From Chthoniobacterales bacterium (lineage in GTDB: Bacteria > Verrucomicrobiota > Verrucomicrobiia > Chthoniobacterales > UBA6821): DNA of 45,409 nucleotides. This document shows positions 34,875 to 41,044 of the stretch, piece after piece; position 1 is the first letter of the stretch, and every line of letters starts with the position of its first letter. The stretch spans positions 1 through 45,409 of the forward strand of contig JAIEQF010000028.1 of assembly GCA_019747895.1 (NCBI GenBank). The letters are read 5' to 3'. The translations under genes were made by a program, and so were the position numbers. Under the pieces are notes generated by a model. That model was not told where the DNA came from and did not search any database. It saw nothing but the letters and a program-made list of their open reading frames with translations.

Positions 34875-35018
34875 AGACTTCTTTCCAAATTCGCTTCTGG
34901 TGATGAAGTGCCAGGAGCCTTCGGCGCGCAGCCGCTGAGTGTATATCTAATACTCGATGACGTGAGCACCGAAGCGACGCCGCAATTCGCGTCAGAAGTA
35001 GAGTTTCGAAAGAAGTCT
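34875..35018 (+). repeat. Long-hairpin element, family 1, copy D
   Basis: The 144 bp start AGACTTCTTTCC and end GAAAGAAGTCT. Arms and core match copy E in rsmE along the full length in the opposite orientation. The core has GAGCACCGAAGCGACG. The right edge enters the stop codon (35017-35019) of the adjacent minus-strand gene. Confidence 0.9.
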
Positions 35019-35730
35019 ATTGATTCACTGTAGCACCACCTTGCCAGGGGATAATCTTACCATCATCAGGAATCGCACTATAATCAGTAACATTAATCGT
35101 AAACTGGATCGTCTCTACCGGATCTTTCCAAGGCAAGGATCCATCTGTATTTCGAACCATCGCATTGGAATAATAATATTTTTTGAAGGTTAAGGTTATA
35201 GTTCCAGTTTCTTTTGGCAAAAACTCCCATGGGTATGAAGTTTCGTGCGTTTGCCATTTTGTACTCCAACCTACTGGAGAATGCAAAGTATCATGAACTA
35301 ATCCTGGTGGGCATGCTTCCATCTCAAGAACATCATTGTCAACGCCATCATTGTCATACTCCCAACGGAAACCATGTTGAGAACCTCCACCGCTACAATA
35401 AACAGACGAGTTACTCTCATTTCCTTGAAGAGAAATTCTAACAATCGGATTGGAGCTTAGAGATATCTCGATTGGATTGTCTGCGGTGTTCGCTTGATCT
35501 TCGGTGAGAGTGCTTACTGGAGGGCAAAAGACAATTTTACTTTGGCTAAACTTTTTAATCCATTCAGGATGCTCGCGAGCTATCTTGAAATAAGGATCCT
35601 CTGCCTTTTTTATTGTAAGCCCTCCAGTAGGAGGCCCCATCGGAGGCAGATTCTGTATATCATCAGCTCGAAGAGCCTGGTTGCTAAAAAGAAAGCCTAT
35701 TAATAAAAGGGAGGAAAATATTTTTTTCAT
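35017..35730 (-). CDS. Secreted hypothetical protein with chagasin-like strand pattern
   Basis: I do not recognise a named family with certainty. The 237 aa start with a Sec signal peptide (MKKIFSSLLLIGFLFSNQALRA). The mature part ends in the pattern YPWEFLPKETGTITLTFKKY...VETIQFTINVTDYS, which recalls chagasin-type cysteine-protease inhibitors (I42: W-x-F-x-P-x-x-x-G-x-x-x-L-x-F ... F-x-I-x-V) and the proteins at 16768 and 32219. Three Cys residues lie in the mature part (one in FCPP, one in VYCSGGG, one in ACPPG). Its stop codon is overlapped by a long-hairpin element, and a terminator follows. Confidence 0.65.
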   Translation of the reverse strand: MKKIFSSLLLIGFLFSNQALRADDIQNLPPMGPPTGGLTIKKAEDPYFKIAREHPEWIKKFSQSKIVFCPPVSTLTEDQANTADNPIEISLSSNPIVRISLQGNESNSSVYCSGGGSQHGFRWEYDNDGVDNDVLEMEACPPGLVHDTLHSPVGWSTKWQTHETSYPWEFLPKETGTITLTFKKYYYSNAMVRNTDGSLPWKDPVETIQFTINVTDYSAIPDDGKIIPWQGGATVNQ

Positions 35731-35773
35731 CTTGATAACCTACGCAGCAAACACTGCTTGTCAAAAAAAGATT

Positions 35774-37240
35774 TCACTTCTTCTCGGACTGAGAAGCAGG
35801 AGCTGCACAGCTTGGAGCAAACTTCATTGTGACTGCAGCTTCACTATTTTTTTCTCGATGGCTCCAGGGCAGATCGAGCACATCAAAGAAGCTGACATAA
35901 ATCATAAATCCGATAAGGAGAGCCGCGAAGCCGCTTTGAATCCATTCCAGCACGCGATGCTGCAGCGGCTTGCGGATGATACTCTCGATGATGGCTAACA
36001 AAATGTGCCCACCATCCAGCACCGGCAGTGGAAGCAAATTGAGCAACGCCAAATTCACATTGAGCACAACGCTGAACCAAAGTGCCAAACGCCATCCCAT
36101 TGGGCTTTGAAAAAGCATGTAATAAATACGCATGATCCCGACAGGCCCACTGAGATGCTGCAGCGTAATTTCCGAATGAGGTGTCACAACAGCAGAGATG
36201 GTCTCCCACATCGTGCTGATGCTCGCCATAATCTGGTCTCCAGGAGAGGGGCGCGTTAGCGTCATCACTCCACGCTGATCCCAATAAATGCCAAGCCGCG
36301 CCTCTTTTTCTCCAACAGGAATCTGTGGCGTGAGGGTCACATTAAATAATTTAGAAGTGTCTTGATTGATTTCACGATGCACTGTCAGCGTGACTGGCTT
36401 TCCAGGCGTTGCTTTTAAAACTTCAGCCAACGCGGGAAGGCTTAATAATTTTGTGTTGTTAGCAGCAATGATGAGATCATGCGACTGCAAGCCAGCCTCT
36501 GCAGCAGGACTTCCTTTAACAACTTGAGCGATCATTGGAGTCTGTGCCGGCAAGAGTTGAATCTGCCGCAGATTTTTTCTTCCCCAACCAGTACGCGGTT
36601 GAACCACTGGCTCAACTTCCACGATTTTTTCCACACCAGCACGTTCAAATCGAATGGGAATCAGCGGCGCCTGACTGGTAGCCACATTCCAAGCGACGCT
36701 ATCACTCATGCGTCCCATGCCGTTGATGCGAGTCACAGGATGTCCATTCACCGATAAAATTTTATCGCCAGGTTGCAATCCCGCTTTGGCAGCTGGTCCA
36801 TCAGGCAACACATAACCAATCACAGAAGTCCTTTCTGCCTCGCTCACAGGGCGACCGACTTTCCAAACAATACACGCAAACAGAAACGCCAGTAAGAGAC
36901 TAAAGGCGGGGCCTGCTGCAGCGACAATGATTTTATGAAGAGGAGAAGCTAGAGGCAGATCTTTATAATCGTTCTCGGTCTTTCCTTCCAAGGCCTCCAT
37001 CGGCGCGAGCTGTGGAATGGCGACAAATCCACCTGCGGGAATGCATCCCAAACGATATTCCACGCCATCAATTTTTTTGGACCAAAGTGGCTTACCAAAC
37101 CAAATGGCAAATTTTTCTACAACGAGACCACAAGCACGAGCGGCAAGAAAATGTCCCAACTCATGCACCACAATCATGAGATTGAAGAGCAAAATAACTT
37201 CAAGTGAAATGCCGATGATGGAAAAGAGATGAGTTAACAT
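35774..37240 (-). CDS. rseP: RIP metalloprotease RseP
   Basis: RseP is a site-2 intramembrane zinc protease that cleaves membrane-anchored anti-sigma factors or remnant signal peptides. The 488 aa have the active site HELGH (26-30) in the first membrane helix, two PDZ domains (around 140-230 and 235-310, VKGSPAAEAGLQSHDLIIAANN), and the LLNLLPLPVLDGGH motif with the third Zn ligand in a late helix. The final stretch (NSEAAVTMKFAPSCAAPAS) is variable. In many bacteria it lies by dxr and uppS; here a ParDE-like toxin-antitoxin pair lies upstream. Confidence 0.94.
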   Translation of the reverse strand: MLTHLFSIIGISLEVILLFNLMIVVHELGHFLAARACGLVVEKFAIWFGKPLWSKKIDGVEYRLGCIPAGGFVAIPQLAPMEALEGKTENDYKDLPLASPLHKIIVAAAGPAFSLLLAFLFACIVWKVGRPVSEAERTSVIGYVLPDGPAAKAGLQPGDKILSVNGHPVTRINGMGRMSDSVAWNVATSQAPLIPIRFERAGVEKIVEVEPVVQPRTGWGRKNLRQIQLLPAQTPMIAQVVKGSPAAEAGLQSHDLIIAANNTKLLSLPALAEVLKATPGKPVTLTVHREINQDTSKLFNVTLTPQIPVGEKEARLGIYWDQRGVMTLTRPSPGDQIMASISTMWETISAVVTPHSEITLQHLSGPVGIMRIYYMLFQSPMGWRLALWFSVVLNVNLALLNLLPLPVLDGGHILLAIIESIIRKPLQHRVLEWIQSGFAALLIGFMIYVSFFDVLDLPWSHREKNSEAAVTMKFAPSCAAPASQSEKK

Positions 37241-37253
37241 AAAAGAAAGAAAA

Positions 37254-37284
37254 ATGTAATGGTTAATGAGTAATGGGTAAAGCG
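37254..37284. repeat. Single heptad-repeat arm (GTAATGG type)
   Basis: The units GTAATGG-TTAATGA-GTAATGG-GTAAAG have a 7-nt period, like the left arm at 27818. No inverse arm is present. It lies between the toxin gene stop and the rseP start. Confidence 0.55.
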
Positions 37285-37287
37285 TGT

Positions 37288-37590
37288 TTACTCGGAGAGG
37301 TCTGGAATTCCTCGAGCGCCATGCCAGTAGCGAATAATTTCAATTTTTTTATTCAAAAAATCGATTCGATAAATAACTCGATAACTTTTTACAATAATTT
37401 CCCGTATGACACGATCGCCTATCTCTGGAAAGATACGACCTATCTCAGGATGAGTTCGAAGTATATTTGTCTTTGAATGAAGAAATGCTGCAAAACGCTC
37501 AGCAGCCAAAGGAGAATCGAGAGAAATATAGCCGATGATCCCCTTAAGATCGCGCCGCGCCAGGGGAGACAAAGTTATCTGATAATCCAT
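37288..37590 (-). CDS. RelE/ParE-family toxin
   Basis: The 100 aa have the ParE fold: LSPLARRDLKGIIGYISLDSPLAAERFAAFL, HPEIGRIFPEIGDRVIREIIVKSYRVIYRID, KKIEIIRYWHGAR. Toxins of this group either poison gyrase (ParE) or cut ribosomal mRNA (RelE); the Y-I-S-x-D-S-P-x-A-A-E-R pattern is more like ParE. It follows a 58-aa antitoxin gene with a 16-nt overlap. It is about half identical by eye to the toxin at 39214, so the two pairs are paralogous. It lies between a host-attachment-family gene and rseP. Confidence 0.87.
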   Translation of the reverse strand: MDYQITLSPLARRDLKGIIGYISLDSPLAAERFAAFLHSKTNILRTHPEIGRIFPEIGDRVIREIIVKSYRVIYRIDFLNKKIEIIRYWHGARGIPDLSE

Positions 37591-37751
37591 GAAGGAATTT
37601 CTTTTTCCACTTCTTCAAGAGTAAAAAATTCTCCTCGATCGAGCTCAGCTAATCCCGCTTTGACCGCTGTTATCAATTCTATGCTATAGGCTTCATCGCC
37701 TATTTTTATAGGGTCTTCTACTAATGTTGGAATGGAATGGTCCATAATCAT
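37575..37751 (-). CDS. Small antitoxin of the ParD type (partner of the toxin at 37288)
   Basis: This 58-aa gene was found by translating the gap. The protein starts MIMDHSIPTLVEDP and has IELITAVKAGLAELDRGEFF followed by TLEEVEKEI. The DRGEF-x-T/S-LEE pattern is typical of the C-terminal toxin-wrapping part of ParD/RHH antitoxins, and it ends before the toxin frame with a 16-nt overlap. The N-terminal DNA-binding ribbon-helix-helix part is not obvious at this length. A second, very similar gene precedes the toxin at 39214 with the same 16-nt overlap. A start at the inner ATG (37745) is possible. Confidence 0.75.
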   Translation of the reverse strand: MIMDHSIPTLVEDPIKIGDEAYSIELITAVKAGLAELDRGEFFTLEEVEKEIPSWIIR

Positions 37752-37800
37752 GGAAAGAGGACTAGCAACAAAAAGTTCTCAGGTCAAACTAAAACCTGTT

Positions 37801-38238
37801 CTACGCATGCTCAAAATGACTGACAAGTTCGCTCTGATGAGTCTTCATCAAATCTTTTTTAAGATTATGCCTCAAGTGCCCTTTGAAAGAAGCTTCCAGA
37901 TGATCCAGGATGGCGCCATTGATATCAGAAGAAGCCGCGAAATCCCATACAGTGGGCTGATGTTTTTTCAGAACCGCTCCGATATCTTTGATCAATGCTT
38001 TCACCGCTCTTTTTTCATGTTCCATCTTGATGGTCATTTTTTCTGAGGCAGCATGCTCTTTGCCTGCGGTTCCATCGATGGGAAAGTTGCCTGCCACATC
38101 TGACATTTTATCGCTAAAATCTCCGAGCATCTCTTCGATAACAAACTGCTCCAATAACTCAATCGATTTTTCATCCCGCTCTTTGGAAGTTTTGAAGGCT
38201 TTGAGCCCACCCCGATCAGCGACGATGATAAGATTCAT
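37801..38238 (-). CDS. Host-attachment protein family (PF10116) member
   Basis: The 145 aa match the 'protein required for attachment to host cells' family (Pfam Host_attach). Landmarks are the N-terminal strand LIIVADRGGLKAFKT, DGTAGKEHAASEKM in the middle (DxxGR-like position), and the closing HLRHNLKKDLMKTHQSELVSHF with the family's conserved D-L-x-K pattern. The family name comes from plant-pathogen work and a biochemical function is not established; most members occur in free-living bacteria. No signal peptide is seen. It lies 20 bp after fcl on the same strand, so it is probably co-transcribed. Confidence 0.8.
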   Translation of the reverse strand: MNLIIVADRGGLKAFKTSKERDEKSIELLEQFVIEEMLGDFSDKMSDVAGNFPIDGTAGKEHAASEKMTIKMEHEKRAVKALIKDIGAVLKKHQPTVWDFAASSDINGAILDHLEASFKGHLRHNLKKDLMKTHQSELVSHFEHA

Positions 38239-38258
38239 AAAAGTTTTTTGTTGATTGC

Positions 38259-39227
38259 TCAGATTTCTCTCAAACTTTCTTTTTGAAGAGAATTTAAAAA
38301 GTCAGCATAGGCATGCCGGATGCCTGATTCCAAGCTAAACTTGGGCCGCCAGCCTGTTGCGAGCAGCTTACCACTATCCATCAGCTTTCGCGGTGTGCCA
38401 TCGGGGCGCGTTGTGTCCCATTCCAACTTGCCTTCGAAACCAGTGATGCGAGCGATGAGTTCTGCAAGTTCGCGAATGGTCACATCCGTTCCGCTCCCTG
38501 CGTTGATCCAGTCAGGAGGAGTTTCCATAGCGAGCACAGCCAAGAGCGCGGAAGCAAGATCGTCAACGTGAAGAAATTCACGGAGACTTTTTCCTGTGCC
38601 CCAAAGCGTCACGGAGGGAGCTTTTATTTGCACCGCCTCATGAAAGCGCCGAAGCAAGGCCGGGAGGACATGGGAATTTTCTGAATGATAGTTGTCGCCA
38701 GGCCCGTAGAGATTCGTCGGCATCGCAGAATGAAAAAGAACCCCATACTGCTGACGATAAAATTGACAAAGTTTTAGCCCTGCAATTTTTGCAATGGCAT
38801 AGGCTTCATTTGTTGACTCCAAGGGCCCAGAGAGGAGGTACTCTTCCTTCATTGGCTGTGGCGCTTCACGTGGATAGATGCAGGAGCTTCCTAAAAAAAG
38901 GAGTTGCTTCACGCCATGCCGATACGCTTCATGAATAATGTTATGAGCACTGGCAAGATTCTCATGAATGAATTCTGCGGGATAAGTTGAGTTAGCATGA
39001 ATACCACCAACGCGCGCTGCGGCAACGATGACAACGCTTGGTTTTTCTTGTTCAAAAAACGATCGTACGGCAACAGCATCGCAAAGATCGAGCTCTTGAC
39101 GTGTGCGCAAAACCAGATTTTCACAACCTTGAGCCTGGAAAGCACGGACCAGCGCAGAGCCGACCATCCCACGATGGCCAGCGATGTAGATTTTTTGAGA
39201 AGAAGGAAGTTTTTTAAAAGTGGACAT
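38259..39227 (-). CDS. fcl: GDP-L-fucose synthase
   Basis: Fcl (WcaG) epimerises and reduces GDP-4-keto-6-deoxymannose to GDP-L-fucose with NADPH. The 322 aa have the cofactor loop [11 protein letters not shown] (16-26), the active-site GSSCIYP (113-119) and the YxxxK pair Y143/K147 (EAYAIAK), all typical. It works after Gmd, encoded 500 bp upstream. The gap between the two contains a toxin-antitoxin pair whose toxin stop overlaps the fcl start by 14 nt. With the four fucosyltransferase-like genes at 17.5-23.1 kb, this gives a complete route from GDP-mannose to fucosylated glycan. Confidence 0.95.
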   Translation of the reverse strand: MSTFKKLPSSQKIYIAGHRGMVGSALVRAFQAQGCENLVLRTRQELDLCDAVAVRSFFEQEKPSVVIVAAARVGGIHANSTYPAEFIHENLASAHNIIHEAYRHGVKQLLFLGSSCIYPREAPQPMKEEYLLSGPLESTNEAYAIAKIAGLKLCQFYRQQYGVLFHSAMPTNLYGPGDNYHSENSHVLPALLRRFHEAVQIKAPSVTLWGTGKSLREFLHVDDLASALLAVLAMETPPDWINAGSGTDVTIRELAELIARITGFEGKLEWDTTRPDGTPRKLMDSGKLLATGWRPKFSLESGIRHAYADFLNSLQKESLREI

Positions 39228-39516
39228 TGGGTGTTCCTCGGGCGGCGTGCCAGTAGCGCAGAATACGAATCTGCTTTTTTGAAATATTCACTCTGTACAT
39301 GATTCTATAATTTCCAACAATGATTTCTCGAACTCCCGTGTTACTAGCTTCAGGAACGACTCGTCCTATTTCTGGATGGCTTTTTATTATTTTGTGCTTT
39401 GAAAAGAGTTTTTGACCAAATCGTTCGGCTGCCAGAGCGGAGTCACGTGAAATATAACGTTTAATGTCTCGAAGATCAGACCAAGCCTCAGGGGAAACAA
39501 TTACTCGAAAGTCCAT
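39214..39516 (-). CDS. RelE/ParE-family toxin, second copy
   Basis: The 100 aa have the ParE pattern [70 protein letters not shown] and [13 protein letters not shown]. It is a paralogue of the toxin at 37288. It follows a 57-aa antitoxin gene with a 16-nt overlap, and its own stop overlaps the fcl start by 14 nt. Thus it lies translationally inside the gmd-fcl GDP-fucose locus, an unusual place for a toxin gene. ParE-type toxins target gyrase; the target here is an inference. Confidence 0.87.
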   Translation of the reverse strand: MDFRVIVSPEAWSDLRDIKRYISRDSALAAERFGQKLFSKHKIIKSHPEIGRVVPEASNTGVREIIVGNYRIMYRVNISKKQIRILRYWHAARGTPNVHF

Positions 39517-39674
39517 GAGTAATACGCTTTTTCTAATTCTTCGAGAGTTACAAATTCTCCTCGATCTATAGACGCGTCAGCTTCTTTAAGAGCTGCTATT
39601 AATGAAGCTGTATAGACGGTATCGTCGCTTTTAGGATCTTCTAATAACATTGGATTAGGATAGTCTGCAATCAT
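39501..39674 (-). CDS. Small antitoxin of the ParD type (partner of the toxin at 39214)
   Basis: This 57-aa gene was found by translating the gap. It starts MIADYPNPMLLEDP and has VYTASLIAALKEADASIDRG followed by EFVTLEELEKA. It is clearly related to the antitoxin at 37575 (shared LxEDP start, DRGEF-x-TLEE). Its gene ends 16 nt inside the toxin gene, the same layout as the other pair. Gene coupling of this kind sets the antitoxin/toxin ratio. Confidence 0.75.
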   Translation of the reverse strand: MIADYPNPMLLEDPKSDDTVYTASLIAALKEADASIDRGEFVTLEELEKAYYSWTFE

Positions 39675-39726
39675 GAGAAAAGCACTAGCTGATTAAGAGA
39701 GCAGGAGCAAGAACCGTTTTCTTTTT

Positions 39727-40761
39727 TTACTGCTGCTGTATCTTAATTTTTTCCACAATCTCCCGATGGGCTAACTCTTGCTGCGCCAAGATCAAATCAG
39801 CTTCGGTCATAATTTTCACTAGCTCTTTGAATTTCACTTTCGGTTCCCAACCAATCTGTTTCTTGAGTTTAGCAGGATCGCCAATGAGCAACTCTACTTC
39901 ACTAGGACGCTCGTAGCGGACATCGTGAGAAACATATTTTTCCCAATCAAGATCGAGCAATCCAAAACACTCTTCACAAAACTCACGGATCGTGTGGGTC
40001 TCCCCCGTCGCGCAGACATAATCATCTGGCTTATCTTGCTGCAACATCAGCCACATCACTTCCACGTATTCTTTGGCATAGCCCCAATCTCGCTTGGCAT
40101 CAAGGTTTCCGAGGAAGAGCTTATCTTGAAGGCCCATCTTGATCCGCGTTGCTGCACGTGTGATTTTGCGCGTGACAAAAGTTTCACCGCGACGCGGGCT
40201 TTCGTGATTGAACAAAATGCCGTTGGAAGCATGCAGATTGTAGGCTTCACGATAATTAACGGTCAGCCAGTAAGCAAAAACCTTAGCGCATCCATACGGC
40301 GAACGCGGATGAAACGGCGTTGTCTCGCGCTGTGGAACTTCTTGCACCAACCCAAACATTTCCGACGAAGAAGCCTGATAAAAGCGGACATCTTGTGTAA
40401 GCCCCGCCTCCCGAATGGCTTCTAACAAGCGAACCGTACTGAGTCCTGTCACATCGCCAGTATACTCAGGAATATCAAAGGAAACACGAACATGGCTCTG
40501 CGCTCCCAGATTGTAGATTTCATCAGGCTTCAATTCATAAAGCAACTTCACCATCTGCACCGAATCAGCAAGATCTCCATAGTGCAAAAAGAGTTTTGTC
40601 CCATTGATGTGGGGATCGTGATAAAGATGTTCAATGCGGCTTGTATTGAAAGTTGAAGAACGTCGAATCACGCCGTGAACCTCATATCCTTTCTGCAAGA
40701 GGAATTCCGCAAGATAAGAACCATCTTGTCCTGTGATACCAGTAATGAGTGCTTTTTTCAT
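39727..40761 (-). CDS. gmd: GDP-mannose 4,6-dehydratase
   Basis: Gmd makes GDP-4-keto-6-deoxymannose, the branch-point intermediate for GDP-fucose, GDP-rhamnose and GDP-perosamine. The 344 aa carry [16 protein letters not shown] (7-22), [15 protein letters not shown] (33-47), [10 protein letters not shown] (128-137) and the Y156/K160 pair of SPYGCAK, followed by NYREAYN and [19 protein letters not shown]. It is on the same strand as fcl with a toxin-antitoxin pair between. The leader holds CGCAAAGAA repeats and a tRNA gene on the same strand. Confidence 0.96.
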   Translation of the reverse strand: MKKALITGITGQDGSYLAEFLLQKGYEVHGVIRRSSTFNTSRIEHLYHDPHINGTKLFLHYGDLADSVQMVKLLYELKPDEIYNLGAQSHVRVSFDIPEYTGDVTGLSTVRLLEAIREAGLTQDVRFYQASSSEMFGLVQEVPQRETTPFHPRSPYGCAKVFAYWLTVNYREAYNLHASNGILFNHESPRRGETFVTRKITRAATRIKMGLQDKLFLGNLDAKRDWGYAKEYVEVMWLMLQQDKPDDYVCATGETHTIREFCEECFGLLDLDWEKYVSHDVRYERPSEVELLIGDPAKLKKQIGWEPKVKFKELVKIMTEADLILAQQELAHREIVEKIKIQQQ

Positions 40762-40785
40762 AAAAAAATAAACTGAAGAATTAAT

Positions 40786-40838
40786 CGCAAAGAATTAAAA
40801 AATTATTTAACCGCAAAGAACGCAGAAAACGCAAAGAA
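40786..40838. repeat. CGCAAAGAA nonamer repeats
   Basis: CGCAAAGAA occurs at 40786, 40812 and 40830, with the variant CGCAGAAAA at 40821, so 40812-40838 has an exact 9-nt period. A related AACGCAAAG lies upstream of ispG (34795). It fills the gap between gmd and the tRNA gene. Confidence 0.65.
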
Positions 40839-40855
40839 TTTAATTTCTTTTTCTG

Positions 40856-40927
40856 AGCCGACGAGGGGATTCGAACCCCTGACCTGCTGATTACGAATCA
40901 GCTGCACTACCACTGTGCTACGTCGGC
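40856..40927 (-). tRNA. tRNA-Thr (CGT anticodon)
   Basis: The cloverleaf is complete on the minus strand: acceptor GCCGACG/CGTCGGC, D arm GCAC...GTGC, anticodon stem GCTGA/TCAGC with loop TTCGTAA (anticodon CGT, reads ACG), and T arm AGGGG-TTCGAAT-CCCCT. The CCA end is not encoded. Confidence 0.95.
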
Positions 40928-41044
40928 AATATTTGAATAACAAACTTCTTACTCTCCACCCTAAATGGTGATAATGTCAAGAAAGGTTACTATTTTGAGT
41001 TTATACTTTATTAAAACCCCTCATGCAAAAAAAATTTATTTCAG

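Noticed and set aside
10777-37284. CRISPR arrays at the iterated 7-nt repeats
   Set aside because: Units are 7 nt, contiguous and imperfect, with no spacers of regular length and no cas genes.
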